A stretch of 64,000 nucleotides of DNA, from contig CALXOW010000007.1 in NCBI GenBank assembly GCA_944390115.1, forward strand, positions 1-64,000, written 5' to 3'. This DNA is from an uncultured Anaerobiospirillum sp. (lineage in GTDB: Bacteria; Pseudomonadota; Gammaproteobacteria; Enterobacterales; Succinivibrionaceae). Under the pieces are notes generated by a model. It did not search any database and had not been told where the DNA came from. It saw nothing but the letters and a program-made list of their open reading frames with translations. This document shows positions 1 to 9,259 of this stretch, in pieces. A program made the position numbers and the translations under genes. Position 1 is the stretch's first letter. The number at the start of each line of letters is the position of its first letter.

Positions 1-75
1 GTCTTTGAAGAAGAGAAAACTCGCGGCCGTATCCCCGCCCTTACGGACGGGGCATTGGCCGCTAGGTTTAGGTAA
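1..75 (+). CDS. possible 3' end of a plus-strand gene
   Basis: The first 25 codons read open in frame 1 and end in TAA at 73-75, directly upstream of a strong hairpin terminator. The peptide is charged (VFEEEKTRGR...) and plausible as a protein C-terminus, but two AGG codons and an alternative open frame ending at 79 weaken the call. No family can be recognised from so short a piece. Confidence 0.25.
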   Translation, partial: VFEEEKTRGRIPALTDGALAARFR

Positions 76-104
76 ATAAGGCCACTGCAAGAGTGGCCTT
101 ATTT
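74..104. terminator. bidirectional rho-independent terminator
   Basis: A perfect 13-bp stem (74-86 with 92-104) encloses a 5-nt loop, with A-rich and T-rich outer ends. It lies between the tail of a plus-strand reading frame and the minus-strand Nif3-like gene ending at 129, so it can stop both convergent transcripts. Confidence 0.8.
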
Positions 105-128
105 CGCGCAAAATTGGTCTAATGTGCC

Positions 129-956
129 TTATTCTTCGTCTTCGTCGTCGGCATCATCGTCTTCGATGGCGAAGGTCGGAACCATCTTCTCGTAGCTAAA
201 GTGCAAGGCGCAGTGCTCAAGACCAAATTCCTGGCTTAAGTGGTCACCTAAGAGGTTGATCGCCAGCTGCTCAGAGGCATGGTGTCCTACCACAAAGACC
301 ACCGTGCCCGTCTCCATCGCCTGATGGTAGGTCTGCTCGTTGACATCGCCTGTGATCAAGGCCTGAAACTCAGGGCAATTGTTCTTATCCAAGAGCGAGC
401 TGCCTGAGCCCGAGCACACTGCGAGGTCATCGATCAACATATCCTCGGTGATAGGACCTAAGAGCGCGACCTTGGTGTCTAAGTGATGGCACAAAATCGC
501 CACGATTTCCTTGACCGTGAGGGGCTCGGCGAGCTTAGCGCGCACGCCAATCGACTGCTTATTGCCCGGCTCAATATAGTCCACGACCTCACCGCCTAAG
601 AGGTGGGTGAGCACGGCATTGTTGCCATGGGTTAAGTGGGCATCCATCGGCAGATGGTAGGCAACTAAGTTGATGTTATTTTCCATCAAGGTCTTAACAC
701 GCTGGTAGATATTGCCCGTCAGACGGGGATCGGCGCCGCGCCAGAACAGGCCATGGTGCACGATTAAAGTGTCAGCGCCAGCCTCGACCGCCGCATCGAT
801 CGCCTCGAGCGATGCGGTGCAGGCCGTAGCAATCTTCTTGACCTCAGCCCCCATGCCCTCTTCGGTGCTTACCTGCACGCCGTTATAGGAGACATCAGAA
901 AATTCCTTGGTCGCCAAGACCTCATCTAAATAGGCACACAGCTCTGCTAACTTCAT
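129..956 (-). CDS. ybgI: Nif3-like dinuclear metal centre protein (YbgI family)
   Basis: This is a member of the conserved Nif3/YbgI family (often annotated GTP cyclohydrolase I type 2-like), whose cellular role is unsettled. The metal-site signatures are visible: HHGLFW, YHLPMDAH, and a C-terminal VVGHHASEQ block following ITGDVNEQTYHQAME. The protein is about 275 aa; E. coli YbgI is about 247 aa, and the excess is largely an acidic tail (EDDDADDEDEE). I place the start at 956 (MKLAEL...) because GGGAG lies about 8 nt upstream; a start six codons earlier lacks a ribosome site. Confidence 0.85.
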   Translation of the reverse strand: MKLAELCAYLDEVLATKEFSDVSYNGVQVSTEEGMGAEVKKIATACTASLEAIDAAVEAGADTLIVHHGLFWRGADPRLTGNIYQRVKTLMENNINLVAYHLPMDAHLTHGNNAVLTHLLGGEVVDYIEPGNKQSIGVRAKLAEPLTVKEIVAILCHHLDTKVALLGPITEDMLIDDLAVCSGSGSSLLDKNNCPEFQALITGDVNEQTYHQAMETGTVVFVVGHHASEQLAINLLGDHLSQEFGLEHCALHFSYEKMVPTFAIEDDDADDEDEE

Positions 957-1012
957 CGCAAACTCCCAAAACAATCACGCCCACTGGGGCCTCAACCATC
1001 TTAGCACAAGGA

Positions 1013-1792
1013 TTAGCGATTAAAGGTGATGATAGTGCCCTTGGTGCCGCACAGCCTGTTGACGCGCGTCAGGATTGGATTTAATTGGTCGCGACTATTG
1101 GATTGAGCGGCATAGACGCGATAGAGCTCACGGCCATTGCTCTTGACCTTGATGGCGTAGACCGAGTAACCGGCCTTGGAGATCTTATTGACCACATTTT
1201 CGGCATTGGTGCGCTGCGAGAATACGCCCACCTGAATTACATAGCGCTGGGTTGGGCGGGTACCAGCAATCACATCGTCCCCGCCGCTAGCAGGCTTGGC
1301 CGCAGGCTTTGGTGCAGGCTTAGCCGCCGTTAAAATCTCAGGCTCAGGCTTAGCCGCTGGTTTAGCCGCAGGCTTAGGTGGAGCAGTTAAGATTTCGGTC
1401 CGGGCGGTTGTCGTCTCAGGCTTACGTTCCACGGCTGGGGCCGTCAAAATCTCAGTCTTGGAGCGCTCAGGTGTAGTGACCGGCTTAGGAGGTGCAACTG
1501 GCGCACTGCCCGTGGCCGTGCCACTAGTGCTGCCCTGCGCCGTATTAACCGAGTTTAAGGTCAGCTCGCCGCGCTGCCCCATATTTAAGGCACGCTGCGT
1601 ATCCGGCTGGCCTTGGTGAACCAAATTACCCGAGCTGTCGAGCACCGCACCTTGCTCATTGACGGCGATAGCGTCGGGATTTGGGCGCTTAATCATATCC
1701 TTGGATAGGATCACAGGCAGGAAAATCAATAAGGTCGCGGCCACAATGGTAAAACCCACGAGGCGATTGCGTAATCCGACGCTGATTGCCAT
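1013..1792 (-). CDS. dedD: SPOR-domain cell-division protein, DedD-like
   Basis: 259 aa. A short N-terminal cytoplasmic stretch is followed by one membrane segment (about residues 12-30, LVGFTIVAATLLIFLPVIL), a long periplasmic Pro/Ala/Lys linker with the motif EILTA repeated three times, and a C-terminal SPOR domain (about 182-259, beginning RYVIQVGVFSQ). SPOR domains bind denuded septal peptidoglycan. The order accD-folC-dedD matches that of E. coli, which supports the assignment. GGAGGAAATC precedes the ATG. It probably sits with folC in one transcription unit, although a gap of about 220 bp separates them. Confidence 0.85.
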   Translation of the reverse strand: MAISVGLRNRLVGFTIVAATLLIFLPVILSKDMIKRPNPDAIAVNEQGAVLDSSGNLVHQGQPDTQRALNMGQRGELTLNSVNTAQGSTSGTATGSAPVAPPKPVTTPERSKTEILTAPAVERKPETTTARTEILTAPPKPAAKPAAKPEPEILTAAKPAPKPAAKPASGGDDVIAGTRPTQRYVIQVGVFSQRTNAENVVNKISKAGYSVYAIKVKSNGRELYRVYAAQSNSRDQLNPILTRVNRLCGTKGTIITFNR

Positions 1793-2010
1793 GATTTCCT
1801 CCTATGGCCGCTCAAGATCTCAGCAAGCGCGCACTAAGATCCCCCAAAATTCTCCACAAAACCAAACGATTAGGCCGCACCGGGCCGCAAGTTAGAGCCT
1901 AGGTGCATAGATCAGGCCCGCACCTTACACCAATATTCCGTCAATCGATGCGCCCCGCCCAGCGTCACAGCTAACTCAGCAGCTCCGGCTAGACCAAACA
2001 GCAGCTGCCA

Positions 2011-3450
2011 CTAGACCAGGCTGCACAGATAATCCCAGGATTCTGCCACTGTGACAAAGGAACCGACCACCACAATAGTCTCGTTGCTCCGATCATTAAG
2101 AGCCCGCTCTAAAACCTCGGCAATGGAATCACCGGCGACAATGTCCTCAGGCGCTATCCCGTATTCTAGCAAAGCCGCCCGCAGGCGCGCGCTGCTCTCG
2201 CCGCGCTCGGTGTGGAGCGAGCCCACATAGAAGCACTCAAAGTGCGGGGCTAACACCTCGAGTACGCCCTCGACATCCTTGTCCTTGAGCATACCGATGA
2301 CCAGCCACGGCCGTACCCGTCCTAAGTGCTCAGGCAATTCATGGGTCACCAAATGCTCAGCGGCAGGCACATTATGCGCGACGTCCAAGTAGAGATTTTT
2401 AACCTGCGGCGCCTTAGTCATGCGCCCTAAGAGCTTGGTCATAGCGACGGCGACATCAATCTCGTTACGAGCCTGCCGAAATTGCGGCAAACGCACCGAT
2501 AGCTCAGGGAGAGTAAAGAGCGTGCTAATGGCCGCTAAGGCCGGGCCGACACAGCCAAATGGTACTTGCGGCAAGCTAAGGGTGAGATTTCCTTGTGGTC
2601 CCTTAAAGCACAAATTCTCCGCCCCAATCTCAGCGCTAAAGTCAGTACCCTCAGCTAACACCTGAGCCTCTTGCTTAGCGGCTTGAGCCAAAATGACCTG
2701 GCGTGCCGCAGCGTCGATGTTTTCACCTAAGATCACGGTGCTGCCGTGCTTGATGATACCGGCCTTTTCCCCGGCGATCGCGGTGGTGGTATTACCCAAG
2801 ACCTTCATATGGTCAAGGCCAATTGAGGTAATAACCGCAACCGCCGCATCAAAGATATTGGTCGAATCAAGGCGCCCGCCCAGGCCCACCTCGAGCACGA
2901 TGAGCGGACAGTGCGCCACCAAGAAGGCGCTCATGGCCGCCAAGGTCACAATCTCAAAATAGGTCAGAGGAATGACCTGCCCGGCCAGTGGACTAGAGTT
3001 ATCACGTAGCGCAAACTGAGACTTAACTACTTGATGCAGGGCCGCAACTAAAGCCTCATCAGAAATAGGCTCACCCTTGATTTCAATGCGCTCATTGAAC
3101 TTAAGCAAGTGCGGCGAGGTAAAGAGGCCCACCGGCATAAACTGGCCCATGGCCCGTGCAATCAAAGTAGCAGTTGAGCCCTTACCATTGGTGCCAGCGA
3201 CCGTAACAATGGTGGTCTTAGAGACTTTCAAGACCGCCATCAGTCCCATACGGATGGCGACCTCACGCACCCGCTCGAGGCCCAGCTCCATATGCTCAGG
3301 ATTGATGTGATTGAGGTAATCCATCCATTGCGCCACCGACCAAGTAGCACCTTGCGCGCACGCCGACTGCGCAGCAGCCTGGCGCTCAGCTTCTAACTTC
3401 GAGCGCTCTGGTGCGCTTAACTCAATGACATCGCCCCCAATGGTTTGCAT
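2011..3450 (-). CDS. folC: bifunctional dihydrofolate / folylpolyglutamate synthase
   Basis: 479 aa, slightly longer than E. coli FolC (about 420). It joins glutamate to dihydropteroate and to folates, using ATP, in the cytoplasm. The Mur-ligase-like ATP loop GTNGKGST is near residue 90. The block LEVGLGGRLDSTN and the metal/ATP motif SIGLDHMKVLG follow, and YLDVAHNVPA marks the C-terminal domain. The N-terminus carries about 35 extra residues before the family core (WSVAQWMDYL). The ribosome site GAGGGAG lies immediately before ATG. It lies downstream of accD, with a terminator-like hairpin in between. Confidence 0.93.
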   Translation of the reverse strand: MQTIGGDVIELSAPERSKLEAERQAAAQSACAQGATWSVAQWMDYLNHINPEHMELGLERVREVAIRMGLMAVLKVSKTTIVTVAGTNGKGSTATLIARAMGQFMPVGLFTSPHLLKFNERIEIKGEPISDEALVAALHQVVKSQFALRDNSSPLAGQVIPLTYFEIVTLAAMSAFLVAHCPLIVLEVGLGGRLDSTNIFDAAVAVITSIGLDHMKVLGNTTTAIAGEKAGIIKHGSTVILGENIDAAARQVILAQAAKQEAQVLAEGTDFSAEIGAENLCFKGPQGNLTLSLPQVPFGCVGPALAAISTLFTLPELSVRLPQFRQARNEIDVAVAMTKLLGRMTKAPQVKNLYLDVAHNVPAAEHLVTHELPEHLGRVRPWLVIGMLKDKDVEGVLEVLAPHFECFYVGSLHTERGESSARLRAALLEYGIAPEDIVAGDSIAEVLERALNDRSNETIVVVGSFVTVAESWDYLCSLV

Positions 3451-3473
3451 CTCCCTCTCCCCTCTGTTCAGAC

Positions 3474-3506
3474 AAAAAGAGCCACAGCCCCTACAGCCGT
3501 AGCTCT
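3474..3506 (-). terminator. terminator after accD
   Basis: On the minus strand the arms AGAGCTAC and GTGGCTCT (8 bp, one G-U pair) pair and are followed by five T residues. It sits in the 81-bp gap between accD and folC, so folC may depend on read-through or its own promoter. Confidence 0.6.
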
Positions 3507-3531
3507 CTTTAATTAAGGACCAAAAGCCTTG

Positions 3532-4752
3532 TTATTCCTTGGCTTCGCTCTTAGCAGCGACCTTGCGCTTGCGCGGGGTCTTGGTGGTCTCAGCCGCTTC
3601 GTCCTTAGGCTCGGCGGCATCCTGAGCGGCAGGAGCCTCGGCAGGAGCCTCAGCTTCAGCTGCGGCATCAGAGGCAGCCTCGGCCGGTACCTCTACGATC
3701 TCGACCGTAGCCTTAGTGGCGCGCTTGCGGGTGGTCTTCGGCGCGGCTTCCTTTTCGGCGTCCTCTGGGCTGACCACGGCGATATTGAGCTCAGCTTCCT
3801 TATCCTCGGCCTTATCGTGCTTGGCCTTGGTCTTCTTAGCAGGAGCCTTTTCTACCACCTCAGGGGCACCGGCCTTGACGTAGGTGCCGCCCTTGAGCTC
3901 GAAGCCTTGGAACTTAGCGATGAGCTCTGCGATTTGGTCGCGCATCTGATGGCGGGTCAGAATCATGTCGATCGCGCCCTTCTCGAGCAAGAACTCGGCA
4001 TGCTGGAAACCCTCTGGCAGCTTCTCGCGCACGGTTTGCTCAATGACGCGTGGACCGGCAAAGCCAATTAAGGCATTTGGCTCAGCGATGTTGACATCAC
4101 CTAACATGGCCAGGGAGGCCGAAACGCCACCCATGGTTGGGTCGGACATCACCGAAATGAAAGGTAAGTGGGCATCAGCCATCTTCGCTAAGACCGCCGA
4201 GGTCTTAGCCATTTGCATGAGCGACATTAAGGACTCTTGCATGCGCGCGCCACCAGAGGTGGAGAAGCATACTAAGGCGCGGCCTTCCTTGATGCACTCG
4301 CGCGCGGCGAGGCAGAAACGGGCGCCTACGACCGAGCCCATCGAGCCACCCATGAAGCTAAACTCAAAGGCGCAAGCCACAACCGGAATGCCCTTTAAGG
4401 TGCCCTTGTACACGACAATGGCGTCCTTTTCGCCCGTGCTCTTTTGAGCGGCGGCAAAGCGATCCTTATAACGCTTTAAGTCCTTAAAGCGCAGCACATC
4501 CTGCGGCTCTAACTCCGAGCCCAGTTCAATATGCTCACCTGGGTCTAAGAAGGCCTCTAAACGGGTCCGGGCCTTGATGCGCATATGATGGCCGCACTTA
4601 GGGCAGACATTGAGATTGCGCTCTAATTCTGGCTGGTAGAGAGCTTGGTCACACGCCGAGCACTTCGTCCAGACACCCTCAGGAATCTCGTGCTTGCTTT
4701 TAGAGTCAGTAGTACGAGTAAATTTCTTTGCAATGTCATCAATCCAGCTCAT
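3532..4752 (-). CDS. accD: acetyl-CoA carboxylase carboxyltransferase subunit beta
   Basis: 406 aa versus about 304 in E. coli. With AccA it transfers the carboxyl group from biotin to acetyl-CoA, the first step of fatty-acid synthesis. The N-terminal zinc ribbon (CSAC ... CPKC) and the carboxyltransferase core ([24 protein letters not shown]) are intact. After the normal end (about residue 290) follows an extension of roughly 110 residues rich in Lys/Ala/Glu ([39 protein letters not shown]). The start at 4752 ([11 protein letters not shown]) matches the family; AAGGGCGG lies upstream. The 21-residue upstream extension in frame is not family-like. Confidence 0.93.
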   Translation of the reverse strand: MSWIDDIAKKFTRTTDSKSKHEIPEGVWTKCSACDQALYQPELERNLNVCPKCGHHMRIKARTRLEAFLDPGEHIELGSELEPQDVLRFKDLKRYKDRFAAAQKSTGEKDAIVVYKGTLKGIPVVACAFEFSFMGGSMGSVVGARFCLAARECIKEGRALVCFSTSGGARMQESLMSLMQMAKTSAVLAKMADAHLPFISVMSDPTMGGVSASLAMLGDVNIAEPNALIGFAGPRVIEQTVREKLPEGFQHAEFLLEKGAIDMILTRHQMRDQIAELIAKFQGFELKGGTYVKAGAPEVVEKAPAKKTKAKHDKAEDKEAELNIAVVSPEDAEKEAAPKTTRKRATKATVEIVEVPAEAASDAAAEAEAPAEAPAAQDAAEPKDEAAETTKTPRKRKVAAKSEAKE

Positions 4753-4869
4753 CGCGTGCCGCCCTTCGTATCCAAGAAAAAGACCATCTCCATCAGCAAA
4801 GAGAACCGAAACCAAAGCAAAGTGCTTGGTATGAGATGGTGCCAGTTAGAATCGATCTGACAAAAGTGG

Positions 4870-4898
4870 ATTATAACGCATGACCCCGCCTCTGTGCA
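4870..4898 (-). promoter_or_regulatory. sigma-70-type promoter for accD
   Basis: On the minus strand, -35 TGCACA (4893-4898), a 17-bp spacer and a perfect -10 TATAAT (4870-4875) lie about 120 bp before the accD start. The rest of the gap from 4752 to 5060 shows no gene. Confidence 0.6.
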
Positions 4899-5059
4899 CA
4901 CCCCCGTGGCGCCACGCTCACGCCTAGTGACAACAAAGCAGGCCATCCCCAGCAAAGAGCTCCGCTTTACAGCTTGAACCAAGCGTTCAAACTTACTTAA
5001 GCCAAGCGCTCAACTTTACCTGAAACAACCTGCTGGGTTTTACCCCGCACCAGCGAGCT

Positions 5060-5965
5060 CTATTGCTCCTTGAGCTGGAGCTTAGCTACGATTGGGGTGT
5101 GGTCGGAGGCGCCATCCCAGTCGATGTTGCGCTCATTGCCTTGGAGCACCTCCAAGGACTTAATTTCCCAGACTTGGCCCCGCGAGGTGAAGATATGGTC
5201 AAGGTCGGCCATCGGGTTAGCCGCAGGCCAGGAGCGCATATCGTTTGGGTCAGAGCTGGTAACCAGATTCCAATAGCGGCTCAATTCGGCGACATTAGCG
5301 CTGTTGTATGTGTCATTGAAGTCACCGGCCAAAATCTTAATCTTGGTAGTGAAATCCTGAATATTGTTGAGCGAGACGTTGGCGACCGTGAGGTCATTGA
5401 TGCGCTGCACTTGGGTCTTTTGGATCGAGTGATCCTCCTTGAAATCCAAGTGGGTGTTCATAAAGACGATCGGGGTCTCAAAGCCCGGCACCGGAATCTC
5501 GGCCACTAAGACAATGCGTGCCTCATCGACCTTAGGGTCGCCCGAGGGCAGCGGCACTACTTCGCTTGCGCTAATCGGGTGGCGCGATAAGATCGCCAGG
5601 CCATATTGACCGCCCTCAAAGTCGATGGCACGCCCAAAGACGTAGTGCAGATCCAGCTTCTCGGCGATGTACTTAGCTTGGTCGACCTGGCCTGAGCGCT
5701 TGGTCTTATTGTCCACTTCGTCCAAGGCGATGATGTCCGCATCCAAAGCCCCAATCGCCGTGGCAATAGTATCGATATCCGAAACGCGCGCGGCGCCCAT
5801 ATTGTAGGTAGCCACGGTCACAGTCGGGCCATTTTCAAAAACCTTATTCTCAATACCGCGCTTGATTGGATTGAGTACCGTAGTAGCTTCCTCACTAGGA
5901 GCTGCCTGGGTCACACCACCCATCAGGCCCACCACAACGGCCAAAGCTAAAGCTAACTTCTTCAT
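5060..5965 (-). CDS. secreted endonuclease/exonuclease/phosphatase-family enzyme
   Basis: 301 aa with a clear Sec signal peptide (MKKLALALAVVVGLMGGVTQA), so it is exported to the periplasm or beyond. The EEP (DNase I-like) fold motifs are in order: VATYNMGA, IALDEVDN (catalytic Glu), FMNTHLD, AGDFND and the terminal SDHTPIVAKL. The family includes nucleases, phosphodiesterases and lipid/inositol phosphatases, and the substrate cannot be told from sequence. It is a single gene between accD and a divergent acetyltransferase. Confidence 0.85.
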   Translation of the reverse strand: MKKLALALAVVVGLMGGVTQAAPSEEATTVLNPIKRGIENKVFENGPTVTVATYNMGAARVSDIDTIATAIGALDADIIALDEVDNKTKRSGQVDQAKYIAEKLDLHYVFGRAIDFEGGQYGLAILSRHPISASEVVPLPSGDPKVDEARIVLVAEIPVPGFETPIVFMNTHLDFKEDHSIQKTQVQRINDLTVANVSLNNIQDFTTKIKILAGDFNDTYNSANVAELSRYWNLVTSSDPNDMRSWPAANPMADLDHIFTSRGQVWEIKSLEVLQGNERNIDWDGASDHTPIVAKLQLKEQ

Positions 5966-6112
5966 AGAAATCCTCTACTTTCCACTGGTCACAGAGCTCG
6001 AACTCAAGTCCAGCTCAGGCGCACCATAACATTACGCGCGATTGGGGACTTGCGTAACGCGCTCAACTTGCGGCTAAGATCACAGCTCCCCATCCCCTTA
6101 CCAGGAGTTGCC

Positions 6113-6538
6113 ATGGTCCAAGTACAAAGAAAGACGAGCGAATTTGACCCCAGCTTCAGCGCCTGTTGCCAGGCACTCAATGCTGAGGTCGCAGGCCTGG
6201 GCACGACCTTAGAGCATCTACCGCGCACTGAGCTCATAGTCGCCATAAAGCAGCACACGATCGTGGGCCTAGCGCAGCTTCAGGGCAATTTCCTCGCCAA
6301 GCTCTTGGTGCTCCCCAAATACCGCAGGCACGGCGTCGCCACCGCCTTAATCACAGCTTGCAGCGCATTTTGCCGTCAAGCGGGCTATGTCGAGCTGTGC
6401 CTTGACACCAGCCCAAGTCTCAAAGCGGCGCTCACGCTCTACCACAAGCTCGGCTTTATCCCAGCGCCCGCCCATCAGCGCAGTGACCCGCATGCGCTGC
6501 ATTTGCGGCTGGATTTAAGTCCCAAAAGCTCAAAGTGA
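6113..6538 (+). CDS. GNAT-family N-acetyltransferase
   Basis: 141 aa. The acetyl-CoA binding signature is present: LLVLPKYRRHGVATALI (Q/RxxGxG/A type) near residues 65-80, and the terminal LTLYHKLGFIP helix/strand typical of GNATs. The substrate is unknown. I prefer the start at 6113 because AGGAG lies 5 nt upstream; a longer frame from 6050 has no ribosome site. It is transcribed divergently from the secreted EEP enzyme and convergent with the aminotransferase operon. Confidence 0.75.
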   Translation: MVQVQRKTSEFDPSFSACCQALNAEVAGLGTTLEHLPRTELIVAIKQHTIVGLAQLQGNFLAKLLVLPKYRRHGVATALITACSAFCRQAGYVELCLDTSPSLKAALTLYHKLGFIPAPAHQRSDPHALHLRLDLSPKSSK

Positions 6539-6645
6539 GGCAAGAAGCGGCATCTTGAGCAACGCACCAGCGCTTAGCAACGCGCCCGAGTCGTGAGCCA
6601 CGCGCCTGAGCCGTGTGCCGGGTTTAGCGTTGCAACTTGAGCTTG

Positions 6646-7812
6646 CTAGCGTTGCAGCTTGCCGATGTCCTTGAGCCGCTCTAACGCCGCGTTGAGGGTG
6701 TCCTCTTTCTTGGCAAAGTGGAAGCGAATGTAATTGTGGACATTCTCGCGGAAGAAGGACGATCCCGGCACTGCGCCCACCCCGACGATCTTGGCCAAAT
6801 CCAGGCAGAACTCATAATCGTCCTGATAGCCAAACTTGCCGATGTCGACCAAGACATAGTAAGCACCTTGCGGCTCGTAAAAATCTAGGCCCAAGCTGCG
6901 CAGACCATCGCAGAAGAGCTGACGCTTGCGGGTATAGGTCGCTTGCAGCTCCTCGTAATAGCTATCAGGCAAGGTTAAGCCCGCAATCAAGGCCTCTTGC
7001 AGCGGCGCGGCGGCACCGACGGTTAAGAAGTCATGGACCTTGCGTACCGCATCAATGATGTGGGCAGGGCCCTGGACATAGCCTAAGCGCCAACCCGTGA
7101 TCGAATAGGTCTTGGAGAAGGAGTTGCAGGTTAAGGTGCGCTCGCGCATGTGAGGCAGCGTCGCCATCGAAATGTGCTGGTGCGGTGCGTAGAGGATGTG
7201 CTCATAGACCTCATCGGTGATAACGAAGGCGTCGTACTTCTGCACAATTTCAGCAATAGTCTCAAGCTCCGCACGGGTAAAGACCTTACCGCAAGGATTG
7301 GACGGATTGCACAGAATCAAGGCCTTAGCACCGGCGGCAAATGCGGCCTCAAGCTCAGCGGGGTTAAATGTGAACTCAGGTGGATTGAGAGGCACGTAAA
7401 TCGGCTCGGCGTCGCACAAAATAGTGTCCGCGCCATAGTTCTCGTAGAACGGCGAGAAAATGGCGACCTTTTCTCCCGCGTTGATGGTCGCCAGCACCGA
7501 GGCCATCATAGCCTCAGTTGAGCCGCAGGTGATCACGAGCTCACTATTAGGGTCAACCTTGAGTCCCGAGAAGTGCTCAATCTTAGCCGCCAGCGCCTCA
7601 CGGACATTCTGGGCACCCCAGGTGATGGCGTACTGATGCGGACCGGTCAAAGCAACCTGGGACAGACGCTCAGTGAGCTCCTTAGGTGGGTCAAAATCCG
7701 GAAAGCCCTGGGACAGGTTGATCGCGCCGTATTGCAGGCAGACGCGAGTCATGCGGCGGATGACCGAATCGGTGAAAGTAGCGGTGCGAGCCGCTGCGCG
7801 CATGGCATGCAT
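6646..7812 (-). CDS. PLP-dependent class I/II aminotransferase (methionine/aromatic type)
   Basis: 388 aa, fold-type I. The motifs are NPSNPCGKVF (substrate/PLP pocket), TDEVYEHILY (Asp to PLP N1, Tyr), SFSKTYSITGWRLGY (Schiff-base Lys) and the C-terminal YIRFHFAKKEDTL (carboxylate Arg). The closest recognisable relatives are kynurenine/glutamine transaminase K and the methionine aminotransferase YbdL. The start at 7812 has GGAG 9-10 nt upstream, overlapping the end of the preceding oxidase gene (14-bp gap). Being last in a MetNIQ operon suggests interconversion of methionine and its 2-oxo acid; that substrate is inferred from context. The 3' end shows a short imperfect duplication (around 6625-6660). 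Confidence 0.85.
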   Translation of the reverse strand: MHAMRAAARTATFTDSVIRRMTRVCLQYGAINLSQGFPDFDPPKELTERLSQVALTGPHQYAITWGAQNVREALAAKIEHFSGLKVDPNSELVITCGSTEAMMASVLATINAGEKVAIFSPFYENYGADTILCDAEPIYVPLNPPEFTFNPAELEAAFAAGAKALILCNPSNPCGKVFTRAELETIAEIVQKYDAFVITDEVYEHILYAPHQHISMATLPHMRERTLTCNSFSKTYSITGWRLGYVQGPAHIIDAVRKVHDFLTVGAAAPLQEALIAGLTLPDSYYEELQATYTRKRQLFCDGLRSLGLDFYEPQGAYYVLVDIGKFGYQDDYEFCLDLAKIVGVGAVPGSSFFRENVHNYIRFHFAKKEDTLNAALERLKDIGKLQR

Positions 7813-7826
7813 AGAACAAAATCTCC

Positions 7827-9245
7827 TTAATCGTCGTAACCGCAACCCCGATTGAACAGATCGTACGGGTCGATACTGTGCTTGATCAGGCGCATTAACT
7901 TGAGCTCATCGGGGTTGACCTGTTCTAAGAAATACTGGCGCTTATGACGTCCCACGCCGTGTTCAGCTGCTACCTTACCGTGAAGCTCATAGACGCGCGC
8001 ATAAAGCTGCGACAGGACGCGCTCTAACTTGTCCGGCCACTTCTCAAGCGGCAAATCATCTTTGAGGATACACAGATGGACATTGCCATCTCCAGCATGA
8101 CCAAAGGCCAAGATGCGCACCCCCTCCTGAGCACTGAGTGCGGCGATATCATCGATCAAAGTCGCAATGTCCTTGAGCGGCACCACGGTATCAACCGGCT
8201 CCCATACACCCGAAGCCTGTACCGCCTTAGCCAGCGCAGCGCGAATGGTCCAAACGTTGTGCGCGACCTCGGGATCAGTCAGGGGCAAAAAGCCAATCTG
8301 GTACTTAGCTGCAATAGCGGCCCGGCAAGCTGATAATTGCTCTGCTAAGCTCTCAGCCTTACCGTCAAAGGTCACCACCAAGTAGGCTTGATATTCAGGC
8401 AGCGGGAAATCGGCCTTAACGAACGCCTCGCCAAAGGCGATCACCTTCTTTTCCACAAACTCAATCGCCGTTGGCGCTAAATTAGCCGCATAGATGGTGT
8501 TAACCGCACTGATTCCCTCAGCTAAGGACTTAAAGCCAATTAAGGCGTGCGCCGTGGCCTCAGGCTTGGCGATTAAGCGCAACAGACACTTGGTGATAAC
8601 ACCTAAGCTGCCCTCAGAACCAATGAACAAGTGCTTGAGATTGAGGCCGGTCGCGTCCTTAAGACATGGACTGCCCAGCTCCAAGATGGTGCCATCAGGC
8701 AGCACCACCTCTAAAGCCAGCACAAAGTCACGGGTCACACCGTACTTGACCGCGCGCATGCCACCGGCATTCGTGGCAATATTGCCACCAATGGTCGCCT
8801 GCTTTTCAGCCGGGTCCGGCGGATAGAACAGGCCCTTGCTTTCGACCAAGGCCTGTAAATCACAGAGCTTGAGCCCCGGCTCAACCAAAATCGTGCGATT
8901 GTCCTCATCCAGCTCGAGCACGCGCTTCATTCCCGAAACATCGAGCACCATGCCGCCGCGTGGAATGGTCGAACCCACCAAATTAGTACCAGCACCACGC
9001 ACCGTAACGGGCATTTTGCGCTTATAGGCAGCCCGTAACGCAAGACTGACCTCCTGAGTCGAGCTAGCCTTGACATAGACATCGGCGGCGCCGACATCGG
9101 TGCCGATAAAGTCGGTTAAGAAAGCAGAAGGAATTTCAGCCCCGACCACCAGCTCAGAGTTAGGGCAGTTAACCTTTAACTCTGCCACTAAATCTTGCCA
9201 GACGCCTTGAGCTAAGCGCGCTGCATCACTACCAAATTCTGCCAT
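7827..9245 (-). CDS. FAD-linked 2-hydroxyacid oxidase/dehydrogenase (GlcD/D-LDH family)
   Basis: 472 aa. The N-terminal PCMH-type FAD-binding domain is visible (VTVRGAGTNLVGS, PPDPAEKQATIGGNIATNAGG), and the C-terminal FAD-oxidase domain ends in GHAGDGNVHL, AAEHGVGRHKR and a DPYDLFNRGC-like tail. The family oxidises D-lactate, glycolate and other 2-hydroxyacids to 2-oxoacids. The gene has a strong GGAGGAAAT site and sits 14 bp after metI and 14 bp before the aminotransferase. In this setting it could turn a 2-hydroxy acid such as 2-hydroxy-4-methylthiobutyrate into the keto acid used by the aminotransferase; this is inference. Confidence 0.85.
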   Translation of the reverse strand: MAEFGSDAARLAQGVWQDLVAELKVNCPNSELVVGAEIPSAFLTDFIGTDVGAADVYVKASSTQEVSLALRAAYKRKMPVTVRGAGTNLVGSTIPRGGMVLDVSGMKRVLELDEDNRTILVEPGLKLCDLQALVESKGLFYPPDPAEKQATIGGNIATNAGGMRAVKYGVTRDFVLALEVVLPDGTILELGSPCLKDATGLNLKHLFIGSEGSLGVITKCLLRLIAKPEATAHALIGFKSLAEGISAVNTIYAANLAPTAIEFVEKKVIAFGEAFVKADFPLPEYQAYLVVTFDGKAESLAEQLSACRAAIAAKYQIGFLPLTDPEVAHNVWTIRAALAKAVQASGVWEPVDTVVPLKDIATLIDDIAALSAQEGVRILAFGHAGDGNVHLCILKDDLPLEKWPDKLERVLSQLYARVYELHGKVAAEHGVGRHKRQYFLEQVNPDELKLMRLIKHSIDPYDLFNRGCGYDD

Positions 9246-9259
9246 GATTTCCTCCGAAG

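Noticed and set aside
3965-4447. 160-codon plus-strand frame opposite accD
   Set aside because: It lies wholly inside the conserved carboxyltransferase core and has no start signal or protein-like composition.
4749-4982. N-terminal extension or separate gene before accD
   Set aside because: It spans the accD promoter (TATAAT at 4870-4875) and does not resemble AccD N-termini.
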